Below are positions 1-11,873 of a stretch of 64,000 nt of DNA, in pieces. A program made the position numbers and the translations under genes. Position 1 is the stretch's first letter; each line of letters starts with the position of its first letter. Below the pieces are notes generated by a model. That model did no database searches and was not told the DNA's origin. It worked only from the letters and a program-made list of their open reading frames with translations. The DNA comes from Perca fluviatilis (lineage: Eukaryota > Chordata > Actinopteri > Perciformes > Percidae). Where the stretch lies: NCBI RefSeq assembly GCF_010015445.1, contig NC_053112.1, positions 34,035,498-34,099,497 of the forward strand, given 5' to 3'.

Positions 1-2542
1 AAATCTTGTGTAGGGTTACAGACACAGGGAGCCTGGTCTGATCTTCTACTTAATCCCAGAGGCCTATATTAAGTGATTATCAGGGGGTGCAATGATAGGA
101 TTGTCCTGGGTTGGGTCCTGTTATTATGGATTACATCTGAGGTCAGTAGACAACTAAATACAGCCAAGGTGGTAATGCCCCTCCTATGATTTCACTAGAT
201 GAAGTGTGTGGTTTGTAAGACTGCCATATGCATTTAGACTATTTTTCTTCTAAAAAGGAAAATATAAGCAGGGGTGCACTCACCGCTATATATTCAGTTC
301 TGCAGCTGCATGTTGTGAATCTAAACCAGAATGTTCTAAAATAGTTAAAAATTGGAAAACAAATGAAAAAGCGGTGTAAGGAAAAATGCCAGGAGCCACA
401 CACCTTCAGTCATGGAGTTTCTTTTTTAGGGTGGGAGGGAAGACCGTTCCCAGTCTTTTCCTGTTTTACTTGCCGCTTGTAATTCTAAACCCATGCAGTT
501 TTGTTTGTTATGAGTACATCAGTTTATCGCATGGTTTTTATCTATGTTGTTTTGTTTTGTTGGGTTTGTTCTATCATCAGAGTATGAATCACTATTCTTA
601 GTTTTAGATATTCCTCTTACAGTGGCATCCACAATAACACAGTAACAATACTAGTTTGTGGGTAACAAAGTGTTGCTGTGAAAAAAACATTGCACTCTGT
701 GGTGTTTGATGCTAGAAGTAGGCCTAGTGAGTGATTCTCCTGGAGTAGGCGTATCTAATAAATCTGAACATGGGTTGTATTTTAGAACAGGCTTGCTACC
801 CACTTGACTGATGTTCCCAAACCACACAAGGAACAAAAAATGTTATTTGTTTGTGAGACATTGCGATTCAATTTAAAAGTGGTGATTGCTGTTTATTGAA
901 TGCCATCATGTTCTCATTTACATCAATGCCGAGTAAAAGAAACCCTTTTATGCCAGCTTCTTTACCAGATATGGTTCCTATTCTGTCAGACTGCTCTGGG
1001 AGTCCATGGCAACTGTTTGCCCGGACATTCTCCGTGTTATTAAAAGCTCTGTGGTCACTGGCTCAGTGCCATCTTAATTTAAACTTACTCTTATCAAGAC
1101 TCTTTTCTGGGCCCCTTCCCATGCTGCTGTGGACCAAATTTACCATTCTCCGCTTTAATTGGAAAACTTGCTAATAGTTAAAGTGAATTTTGACTGACAG
1201 AGACCTGAAAGACTCGGAGCAACAAAACGGAACTTTGATGTAGCCTACTGAAAGCACTCCAAGTTTTTATGTTTAACCTATTAACCAACTTGGAGATTCA
1301 ACAGAAATAAAAGATGGACATTTTGCTGTTGAATATACAGTCCATCATTAGCTTTTAACCGTGGGTTTATTCAACCAATCTTGAGAAATATATCTGCATC
1401 TCATAGTTTGCGAGACGTTTGAGTTCCTTTGCCACCCACCAGTGCACTTTGTTTCTCCACCATTTTATGCTGGGGGGGAAGCATACGCTTTACTCGCGAT
1501 GAAGGCTTGTATGCCAAGTGGCTGGCTACAGTTTTACATGTTTGGGCCTTTGAGGTCAACAGATATGGATTTTCAAGGGCTCATGCCAATTTTGAAGGGG
1601 TAAGTTTGGCAAATGAACAATGTATTGTCCTCTTCAGAATGGCTATAAAACCATGGAAACTACTTTTAAAGATAGCTCTTTTAGACTAGACACACCGTCA
1701 GCTGACAGTGTGGCTGCAGAGTAATCCAAAAGAGCACTGCATATTGTATGTGGGTCTGTAGTGAAGACAGTTGTGAGGATTGTAACTCCTTGTGCAGGGC
1801 CTAACTATAATATCGGTCTTACACACAAAAGCTAAGATCAGTAGTAAAAATGTCAAAGGATAGTTTGCACGAACAAACACTTCCAAAAGTTGCAGTAGTA
1901 TCGAGATGAGCAATGAAACAATTCTTATCATGATGAACCTAATCAAGTCTCCACTCCTCTTAAGTACACACCTGACTCACATTCCCCCTGACACACCTTC
2001 AGACATCAACCAAAAGGGTGAGTTTTTTTTTTTTTAATTTATTGCCAATGAGTAACTGCCGTTTCATTTCCTTATGATGGGATGACTAATGGAGAAATCA
2101 AGACACTGAGCCCTAATTGATCAAAAGCTCAGACTAGGCAATTGCAGAAGAATGGGAAAGTCAAAGGGGAAAGAGCCAACTTCACATAAGGCCTTTTTCA
2201 GCCCATTTAGATAAACCATTGCACAACTTCATCTCAGGCGGCAGGATGGAGTATTCTTAGATAAAAAATGTCCGTAGCGTTTGAATTGAAGGATGTTGGA
2301 CAGTGAAGTCCTTGGCTTTGCTAAACACTGCTTATAAATTAGCCCTAGAACAGTAATGGGAAACGTGTTGCAGGGTGCGTTGGACGGCTAGCGAGGAATG
2401 ATGGGCTGTGCTTGATTGAAAATAAAGGAAGTGTAAAGGTACACTGCTGACAAGCAAAGTTTTTTTCTAAATCACAAAAGGTCCCTAGATGATACTAATG
2501 CCGTGCGAATAGGGCTTTAGATTAGTTTATCTATATAAATGT

Positions 2543-3386
2543 TAGGGGTGGCACGGTTCACAAAACCCACGGTTCGGTTCGTATCAGGGTTTTACGGTCA
2601 CAGTTTTCGGTTCTGTCCGGTTCTGTCCGGTTCTGTCCGGTTCTTGTTATTTTTTCTTTTAATCTTTAACACTCCAGAAATATACTTCAGCATATGATAT
2701 ATAGCTGAAATTAGCATATTGAATGCATGTTGCACAATGCTTGCACACAGTGGCAGTTCTATCTGTTGTTTTATTACCGCTGTCATCACAGGTAACATGA
2801 AATCCAAAATGTTCCCACACACCAGACTATATACGACCTCTAACTCCGGGCAGCCTTCCTTTTCTCTCCCACTTGACATTTCTACACGTGACACGACCTG
2901 CAGCACTCCGCACTCCACTTGAGGAGCGGTCGGCTCGGCTCGCCGCCTCTCAAAATCTGACGGAAATCTTTTAAACTGACCTTTGTCGATCAAAAAAACA
3001 GACAGATTCAGCAACTGTATGGCCTATTTCTCACTTAAAATGTTTTCAGAAACACGTTTCGGTGAACTATTTTTGTAAAATACGAGATCATATTCAGAAC
3101 GAGACGCCATTAGAGTCTGTTGAAATTTCGGGAGCAGCAAGACCCACGTGACGCATTCGTCCAATCAGTTGCCATGTGTTGCGTTCGTCACGCTCATCCT
3201 GCTCGTCATTTCCGGTAACTACGGCAGTAAGTGGTTAGTGCACATTAACAGTGTGCTGACGAACCGTGCAACGCACACACGCTCCGAACCAAGACAGTCG
3301 AACCGAGACAATCAAACCGAGACAATCAAACCGAGACAATCAAACCGAACGGTTCGGATGTTTTTTCATGAACCGTCTCACCCCTA
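2543..3386. mobile_element. Non-autonomous hAT element with perfect 8-bp target duplication
   Basis: The element begins TAGGGGTGGCACGGTTCA and its other end, reverse-complemented, reads TAGGGGTGAGACGGTTCA. It is flanked by identical octamers ATAAATGT at 2535-2542 and 3387-3394, the 8-bp duplication diagnostic of hAT transposition. Subterminal arrays of CGGTTCTGTC (near 2610-2645) and of AATCAAACCGAGAC (near 3308-3345) look like transposase-binding repeats. There is no transposase frame, and the length of 844 bp indicates a MITE or deletion derivative. The core (about 2940-3170) is related, in inverse orientation, to the element at about 31089-31563. Confidence 0.9.
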
Positions 3387-4622
3387 ATAAATGTAGATAT
3401 ACATTGTATGCATTAACACCCAATCGTTCAGTGAATATCAACTAAAGTAGGCCACAGGACAATCAATTTGGGTGTCTCCACTTGAAAGTAAAGAGTAACT
3501 CAAGGCTATGTTGCCGTGGAGGTGATGGTATGGAGCTACAACACACAACTTACTTTGAAAATGTGCTCAAAAGCAAGTTGTGTCTCAGTTTGAAGTGAAA
3601 TTATCCAGCATACAAGGTGACCAGAGCACAGAATGTTCAGTCTAGATGAGACACAGACGTTGATTGTATAATGTATGCATTGCCCTTTCTTGTTGGATAA
3701 TATATTCATTGCCCTTTCACTTGAATCTGTTTGCAGCCTGTGCTGTAAATGTGTTCTCTGTGAAAGCAAATGAAACAGTTTGATGCATAATGACAAAGTC
3801 CTGTTAGTGTGTTTTCCATTCCCCCCCAAAAAAACTGCCAGTCCTTCACTTCTTTCCCCATTGTTCTCCATTCAAGGTAAACAGATTCTTGACAATAATG
3901 AAAAGACTTATGCTTGTATTTGTTTATGGTCAATCTTTTGGCATCAAAAGTGAGAACTGTTGCCCTCTGTCCCTCATTTTCCATCCAGTACCTATATGTT
4001 TGAGACAAAAGTGGGACAGCAAAGTGGCACATGATTCCAAGTAGTCTTTGCTTGAGTGCTGTTACTGTGGAGACGGGACCAGGAATGTGCAGCGGCACAA
4101 AGTTGATTGTAGGTTGCTAAATAGAAAACACACTTTCCCTAGTTAAAAGTATGTTGTTCTCTCAGTCCATTAAATCTTTTTAAAGAAACGTAAGGCTGCC
4201 TTGTGCACAGGATGTGCTTCATTATGTGTTAATTCTTGTCATGCTAACACTATCATGAATTAGAGCTATACTCTCTATGTACTGTGGATAGTACTGCAGA
4301 CTTTTCACTTTTAAAGCAGTGTTTTTTTTTTTTTCAATGGGCCCCAAGGAACATTCAGAAGTCCATAATGACGTTACCTACATTTGCTTATTTAATTTAG
4401 TAAAATTACAATGCTCAAAACCCGGTTTCATTAAACAGTTTGAGTTTGTTGTTATTTAATACTTCAAGCCACAGGTGCTAAACAGAACCACTGCCATGAA
4501 CAGCATTGTATAGCATTACAGAGTACAAACAGAAGTGATATTTTGAAAACATTAGCATCTTCACCAGGGGCTCTCGATCTAAATTATGGCGGAGGTCTAA
4601 GAGATAGCGTCATGCTCTTATC

Positions 4623-4875
4623 TAGGGCTGTGCCAGAAAATCGATTCACATTTGTATCGTGATTCAAGCTCTACCGATTCAAAATCGATTCATAGAATTT
4701 TTTTTTACTGTATGTCTACTGCAATCACATGAGAAAAGTAACTACAATTACATACTGGGAATTTTTTTTTTAATTGAGAATAGTTTTTGAATCGAAAATC
4801 GATTTTGAATCAAATCTTGAGCCTAAAAATTGATATCGAAAAGCATCGTGACATTTTCTGAATCGTGCACCCCTA
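4623..4875. mobile_element. hAT-type MITE with perfect 8-bp target duplication
   Basis: A 253-bp AT-rich foldback element. The left end is TAGGGCTGTGCCAGAAAATC and the right end, reverse-complemented, is TAGGGGTGCACGATTCAGAA. Identical octamers CTCTTATC flank it at 4615-4622 and 4876-4883. The interior repeats ATCGATT-type words in both orientations and has no coding potential. It was therefore mobilised by a hAT transposase supplied in trans. Confidence 0.9.
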
Positions 4876-5189
4876 CTCTTATCCTTTTATTCAAATTTCA
4901 GCAAAGTCCTATTTCAAGCATTTCATGCTGTCTGGTACTTGACAAGAGCCCTGACCACAAACACATTAAGGTGTAGTGAAGTGTGTGTACTTACATACAT
5001 TCCCCTGTCTGTCAACCAATAATTTGTTGACTGACACTAAAATTGGAGCGGGGGGAGGTCAAATTGGGGGGAATTGTTTTTAAATTTTACCTACATTTAT
5101 TTTTGCCAAATCTCTTAAAGATTAGAACTGTAGGATGTGGACACAGCAACATCACCACCTTCACAATATAATATAACCCAGTGACTTCT

Positions 5190-5760
5190 TTGCCTTGCTA
5201 AATAGTAATAATAATAATAATAATAATTTGGGGAAATTTGCCTGTTCACTTTCTTGCCGCAAGTTTGGCTAGATGAGAAGATCGATACCACTCGTGTTTG
5301 AATGGTTGATATGAAGCTACCACCATCAGCCGGTTAGCTTAGCTTAGCTTAAAGACTGGAACAGGTGGGAACTTTATATCTTGTTTGTTTAATCCGTAGA
5401 TAAATTAAAGTGTAAAAACACCAGGTTGTGGTTTTACAGGGAGTTGTGTTTCCGATGTTTTTTTGGCTGGACATAGTCTTGGAGTTGTTGTAACAGTGAC
5501 GTTGCCAGGAAACCAGCAGGGACTCAAGATATATAATGAGTTAATTGGTAAGCTTCAGAGGTACTAGTAGGTGGATTTTGTTACCATACCTGTTTTTTAA
5601 GCTTATAGTGTTTTTTTTTGTTAAAACTTTTGTTGCGTCTGTTCGAGAGGTAGCCTATCGAACTGCAGTCACGTTCTATGATGATTGGCTTTGCTTCTTG
5701 GGTGGGAAGCCAGCAGGATATCATTTCCTGGTCAGGGCAGTCGCACCTGGGCAGAACATT
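5190..5760. repeat. Composite teleost interspersed repeat, rearranged copy
   Basis: Contains the motif set I associate with a widespread fish repeat: TTCTTGCCG, TAGATGAGAAGATCGATACC, AGCCGGTTAGCTTAGCTTAG, AAAGACTGGAA, then GTGGTTTTACAGGGAGTTGTG. A related copy lies at about 35585-36000. The piece near 5535-5585 appears inverted relative to my memory of the consensus. Boundaries are approximate and the superfamily is not assigned. Confidence 0.6.
5208..5227. repeat. (TAA)n microsatellite
   Basis: About six tandem TAA units next to the composite repeat. Confidence 0.8.
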
Positions 5761-7261
5761 TTTTAATTTGAGCTCAAAGTCTACATCCTCCTTAAGCCAG
5801 CTGGGGTTACCATGTACAATGGGAATATGTATATATATATAGAGAGAGATTTAGAGTAGGAAGATATAAAAATATTTAGAGGGGTGGGGGTATAGATATG
5901 AATAAAGACGGACCCTGTGTTTCCCTCATTGTGACCAAAGGCACAGGCAGAGAGCTAGGAGGTATTAGAACTACACCTAAATAATACTGTGATATTGAAT
6001 CAAGGAGTATTGCTCTAAGGCCTGTTCAAAGCCCTTTGCAATAACGCTGTTCCCAGTAACAATGGAAGCTTTGTATCGTCAGCTAAGTCCCAAAAAAGCT
6101 ATCTCAACTGGAATTAATAGGCAATTTTCTTTTAAACGAGGAAAGAACAAAATATACAGACATGCATCACAGCAATGTAACAACTGTATCGACATTTTTT
6201 CAGTCTCTTTCCAAGGCCAAATGCTGGTCATGTTTTCTCAAGGCACCCTTTTACATTATGGCTTATTAAGAAATTCTGAACTCATTATCAGTACTGGCTG
6301 TTAAAAAATCAAAAACTATAGGATTACACTGATAGACTCAGGAGTGTTCTCCATTGTTAGGCTGGTGAAATGATGGAGCTTGTCTTGAGTACCATGTTCC
6401 ATTTAGCCAGCTGTTGACAGCCATTTCTCTGTTGGTACTGACAGTATACAGCGTGCACAGTAATGCATGAAGTGGAAATGGCTCACTGGCTCAGTAGTCC
6501 GGGATATTGAAGGAGATAAGATAGACATGGCTTTTGTTTGATACTGTATCACCATTATGATTATCTCTGAGGCCTATCAGAATGTTTATGGCTACTGTGT
6601 GCCCTTCAAACAAAACAAGAGGAATTGAAAAGAGAGGTACAAGGCACTCTTCTTACAAAAAGTAAAAAAAAAAACAACAACCTTGATTTAAATGACTATT
6701 TCGTATTTAAATCTTTAGTACATTAAACATAGAACTGGACAGCATACCCACACGTAGCGGCACTAAACTGCCTTCTTTAGGGTAAAAAACAGAGGAATTA
6801 AGGTGAGCGAGAGAGCCATGACACTTACTGTAAGCCTATTCACAGAAATACATGTACAATAGCCTATTTTTTGCATTCGAATGTCACATGAAACGTATGG
6901 AAAACTCAACTTAACATATAACTCTCACCATGATCACTTAAGATCACTTAAAATCTAATTCCAATATAAACGTCTCGGAAAAAGAAAAGTATTGCTAAAA
7001 TAATCAGCCCAGTGTAAGTTCAAACTTAGCTTAGTTACAACGCGTTTACTATACATTGCTAAATTAAAATGGGTTGCCCCACACAAAGTAGTTCTAATGT
7101 AGATATTAATTGTTACTAAGTGTTGACACTCCACTAACTGCCAGTTGTAACGGTTGCACGGCTAACCAAATTAGCTCACAAAGCTAACGTTAGCTCGCTA
7201 ATATGGAATGTGGTCGACACATCAAAGTGCAGCTGAAAAATAAACAATTTTTGTTTAATTA

Positions 7262-7339
7262 CAGTACCAGTCAAATGTTTGGACACACTTTCTCATTCAA
7301 GTGAATGGGAAAGTGGGTCCAAGCCTTTGACTGGTACTG
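7262..7339. mobile_element. 78-bp Tc1/mariner-like palindromic mini-element
   Basis: A near-perfect hairpin begins CAGTACCAGTCAAATGTTTG and ends with the complementary TTTGACTGGTACTG, flanked on both sides by TA (7260-7261 and 7340-7341). The CAGT termini and TA duplication are the hallmarks of Tc1/mariner insertion. Almost the whole length is inverted repeat, so it is a miniature derivative without a transposase. Confidence 0.8.
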
Positions 7340-8504
7340 TACATGTTACGAAAACAACACAAGGTACCTGAAATAATAGAAGTTTATGCTAGTGACGTTT
7401 TGCTAAATTACTTAGCTAGGTTCACATAATCAAATATTTCCCACTCATGCTAAACTGCATGAATACTGCAAACTCATCTTTGGTTTGAAACTAGCTAGTA
7501 GTTAACTAAGAACTTAGCAAAACCATTACACACAAAATTAGTAATAGACTTACGAATAGACCATGCAACCCAGTCCATATGCATTTCTTTATTTACAGTG
7601 ACTTATGGTTTTAAGAATTAAGAATTGTTTGCCTTTGACTATAAAAAAACTCATCATATTGCACCGCTATTATGAAATCAATGCTCCAGACAATGCTTTG
7701 AATAATAAAATAACAAAACCTTGGACCATACTTTTTAAATCTATGACATTTTCAAAATGTTTCAGGCATTGCAACAAGGCTTGATGTCTTTGAAGCACGG
7801 ATCTTGGCTACAGATGTCTGGGATGATGTGATATTAAGTTGCTGGCTAACAGAAAGCTTACGTTGGGACTCTTTCTATTACACCGGGCTCTACAACGTGG
7901 TAGTGGAATTTGAAGCATTTTGCCGGGACTGTGGAAAGAGAAGAGGGGATAAAGCACTGAGAAAGTTAATGTAAGCATGTGAGCGAGAGGCCTGAGAGGG
8001 CTGAGGAATGTGGGGTAGGGGTGAGCGGAATTACCGGAGGTAGTTCAAAGCAAACCCCGATTTTTCTGCAGAATGGACAAGGAAGTCCTGGAGTACGTTG
8101 AACTGGCAGCACGTAATCACAACGTTTTGGGGGAATAATCAAATGCAAGTTCCCATAGTCGGGGTGAAATGAGAAAATCAGCACGACTGCCAATCTGGAA
8201 TTTGTGAGTCTTAATCTTGTATTGACAGCATATACTATATTTAGTACACTACTTTGTTTCACTTGACAACTTGTGACATGCAGTGAACAGTTTCAAGCTG
8301 ATTTTCAAAAGCAAATGTCACCCTCTTCCAACGGTTACTGGAAGTTGTTATAGAAGGAACTCATTGTGTATCTGTACAGCGCCTTGATTTAAGTACACTC
8401 ATATATAAAATACCTGTTGGTCTTGATCATTTGAAATCCTTCTTTGGCTGTCTGAAGGCTCCACTACACTGCCACTGTGCTCAAGTAACTTTGAAGAACA
8501 AAGC

Positions 8505-8505
<1 letters not shown>

Positions 8506-8555
<50 letters not shown>

Positions 8556-8648
8556 AGGGGGTTTTTTTTTTTTTTTTTTTTTGGGGGGGGGGGGGGGGGG
8601 TTTGTGTGTGGGGGGGGGGGGGAAAGGAAAGGAAAAAAAAAAAAAGGG

Positions 8649-8689
<41 letters not shown>
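8506..8689. repeat. Homopolymer block (A, G, T runs), possible assembly artefact
   Basis: About 42 A, then alternating G and T runs of 10-20 bases, short AAAGG units, more A and about 36 T. The composition has no parallel elsewhere in the window and resembles low-quality homopolymer sequence collapsed by an assembler. Any open frame here is an artefact of poly-Lys, poly-Gly and poly-Phe codons. Confidence 0.85.
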
Positions 8690-8691
<2 letters not shown>

Positions 8692-11558
8692 TCAGCCAAA
8701 GTCCGTGGCAGATAGCGTTTCATACTCTGTGCCGTTTTACACATTTTAGGTCAAGTTGTTCTGTTTTTGAGTCTCTTCAGAGATAAATATGGCCAAAATA
8801 AATTTTTAGTGTGCAAGTTGGCATTGGCATTTAGTTTGAAAAGGCAAAACTGTGGACAGTAACGTTCCTCTTGCAGCTGCTGTATTCTTGTTACAAGTTT
8901 TTAACTGCAACATGTGAAGTTATCTCCTTTATGCTGACAGAATCAGGGTGAAGAACTGGGAGCAAAACGCATGACACTGGAGAAAGTGGAATTGTTCTGC
9001 TAGGCTGGTTTCTGCCAGTCAAACACATGAGCAGTCAAGCATGGGCTTCTTCCTTGGCACAGGCGCAAAAGATTTCTCATACTTTCCCATTTCTCTCTTA
9101 TTTTCTCTTGTGCTTTGTCTTATTAGCACTCTGCTCTACTGTACTCTCCTCACACCAACCCCTTTAACCATTTTCACCTTCATTGTTATCTTTAACTTTC
9201 TTTCTTTCATGTCACCTTTTCCACCAGTTCCCGCTCTACGGGTGTCCCGAAACATTTATCTTCCTATCCTTTTGTGTTTCTGCTCTGGATGCCTCACATT
9301 CACATCTGCGTTTCCTACTTATGTCTAACAATTGCTATTTCCTGCACATGGTTTCTTTCATTAGAGATACACTCCAAGTTGTCAGCTTCAATAAGATCAT
9401 AAATTAGTCAATAATGGGTTATTTTATTTTTGTTAGTATCTGTTATTCTTATTTTATGACTTGTGTTTCTCTCTGTGTATTGTCAGCTTTAAGCCATTAG
9501 TTCAACTATACAGAGTCATCTACTTTGCGTTCTTGATGTACTGGTCGAGGTTGTTTTTTGCCATGGGGTCCTTGGCTTTAGGAAACATTCGGGAGTTACT
9601 TATTTTCCCTTCCCTGCTTACCCCTCTTATTACACGCCTCAAGCTAAGTTGAGAGTACTATAATGATGACTAATAACAAGAGAGGATCCCAGGCCGAAAA
9701 TGCAGGGACGCCAAAGTAAAGCGGGGCGAGAGAATAAATGAGCTGTGCCACCAAACTCCCCTTCCGTGTTAAAATTGAGAATTTTGTGAGGAGCCATTTG
9801 GAGTGTTATCTCTTTTCTGATAAATCTGTCTTTACCCAAGGCAAAAGGTTTGGCAGCTCGCAGCTGCACTCCTTCCTCGCAGTTCATCACCTTACAGTGG
9901 GTATACAAAGGCAGCAGCAGCAAAGAGATGGTCTATGTAAACTATTTGAACCTTTGAAATGTGTCCTTATGTGTATGGTTTCATTGAGGCTCCCTTATCT
10001 GGGCGACCAGTTAGTGTGTTATAGATTCAGTCTAGAAAAAATGGACAATACTCGTAACCGGTAATGATACGGGTGTGCTTAGACCATCATTCACTTTTAT
10101 TAGTTTACAGATAATAATACAATGAAATAAAGCCATACATTTCCATTTCACTTATCAAGGTTATAGAGGTATTGCAAATTGGTTGTTATTAAAAAGGTTG
10201 TCAGGGTTTCCATTGCCTGAAAAATATCTATGTGTTTATGTTGCCCTTCGCTGCCTTATATTGTTATTTGTGCTTGTTGAAATAATGGGACCTTACATGT
10301 ACAAATAATATGGTGATTTTTCATTATCAACAGCTCATTTATTTTTATTTTTTTTTACAGTTTTGCCCTCTGAGGATTTTGCTTTTGTCCGCACTGTTTT
10401 TTAACAAAAGAAAAGCATATGAAAATGTTAAATGCGTAGCATCAATCAGTTTGTTTACAGTGATTGCATTGAATAACCAATCAAGGTAACTGCTATATTA
10501 ATTTATAACAGTTAATGGATTTTCCCACTTTTTTGTTATTGTTAGTCTATATTGCTTTGCATCAGGTTCACGTTGTGACATTTTTCCTCCTTGCATTGAA
10601 TAATTCAAAAACCTTAGTCTGGTTATAATTGAATTATTAGTGGTCAAGTAAACACATTAGGAAGGCTAAAACTTTTCACAAGCAAACTAACACCCCCTAA
10701 CTGAAACACCCCTACACCTATTTAAACACACACATTGAAAAGGTGAGGGCTTGTAAGTGGGCCCGGGTGGGAATGAAAAGCACTAAAGCAAATTCACTTC
10801 TGTGAACTTTGCTGTTAGCTTTTCCTCAGAAAGATCAGAAAGACCATTCACGCTGCTTGCCAGTTTCTGCTTTTCAAACATTTTAACTAGTGTTCAAGTG
10901 GAGAGGTCAAGCATGTATGTCTGCGTCCAACAGAACATTGTTTTAACAGTTAACCAATTACATAGCATTTTTTATGGCTTTAAAACGCACCTTGTTGATA
11001 CAAATTTTACGCCTCTGGTCTTTTGCCGTAGTGCATTGGGACATAATTACTCAAAACACCTTTGTGCTATTTAACATATTTAACTGCATTCAGCTTTTCC
11101 TATATTCTGAGTCAGTCCCATCATTTCACATATCCCCCTTAGTTCTTTCAGTTTGCCAAACTGACCCATCCTCCACTTTTCCATTTAACCATTGTCAACT
11201 TATACAACTCACAGGTCTCTGAAAGCTCTTTTGTTTGCGCAGCTGAAGGCTACAGCCCCACATGGCAGTAAAAAAAAAAAAAAAAATTCCCTGCCAGTGA
11301 ATGTAAACAGGAGAACACTGACTGGTTGTTGTTAATGTACCACCATGACATGTTTCAGCCTTCAACCAACCTCCTATATCCGCAGTCTCAGCGGCAGCTG
11401 GTGTTCCAGCTTCTGTTCTCTTCATTGCTACAAATCGATCTCAGAGGTCACTGATAGTGCAGGCAGTGATGTAAAACTCATGGCATGTGTTGCACATAAA
11501 CATGCTCCCTGACATAACGCAGGCTAAAGACTATGTTTACGTCTTTCCCATCTCTCAG

Positions 11559-11873
11559 GTGTTATCCGAACACAAGAACTCTTGGATCATGAGACTACAC
11601 CTCACTACTGGCTCACAGTCTACGCGATGGATCGCGGCGTGGTGCCGCTCTCTGCCTTTGTCGAGGTCTACGTCGAAGTGCAGGACGTCAACGACAATGC
11701 ACCGCAAACGTCAGAACCGGTTTACTACCCTTCCGTCATGGAGAACTCCCCTAAAGATGTGTCAATCATCCAGATAAATGCGGTTGATCCAGACGCCAAG
11801 GCCAGCGATAAACTCACCTACAGGATCACCAGCGGCAATCCCCAGGGTTTCTTTGCCGTTAACGCCAAGACAG
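11559..11873 (+). CDS. fat1: fat1 exon 1 of window: cadherin repeat end and next repeat start
   Basis: Acceptor TCTCTCAG; donor GTAAGA. The first two bases (GT) complete a Gly codon, followed by [11 protein letters not shown], the closing half of a cadherin repeat. The calcium linker VQDVNDNAP follows, then the next repeat through [19 protein letters not shown], with the last Gly split after its first base. The sequence corresponds to the exon right after the giant first coding exon of vertebrate FAT1. Phase 1 on both sides. Confidence 0.93.

Larger units (their letters stand above)
1..11558 (+). other. Intron (3' part) upstream of the first exon in the window
   Basis: No exon is recognisable. 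Open frames here are short and unlike any cadherin, and the next exon begins with a phase-1 acceptor, so its partner lies before base 1. In FAT1 that partner is the first large coding exon. Contents: two hAT-type elements (2543-3386, 4623-4875), a composite teleost repeat (about 5190-5760), a 78-bp Tc1-like mini-element (7262-7339), a (TAA)n run near 5208, and an A/G/T homopolymer block (8506-8689). I see nothing identifiable in the remaining AT-rich sequence. No promoter or CpG island was recognised. Confidence 0.75.

Noticed and set aside
896..1689. Possible small genes near the window start
   Set aside because: Short frames without recognisable motifs or splice context; expected by chance in AT-rich intron.
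2590..2645. CRISPR-like short direct repeats
   Set aside because: Tandem CGGTTCTGTC units without spacers inside a hAT element; organism is a vertebrate.
8431..8786. Poly-Lys/Gly/Phe open frames
   Set aside because: Produced by the homopolymer block; no codon structure and probably an assembly artefact.
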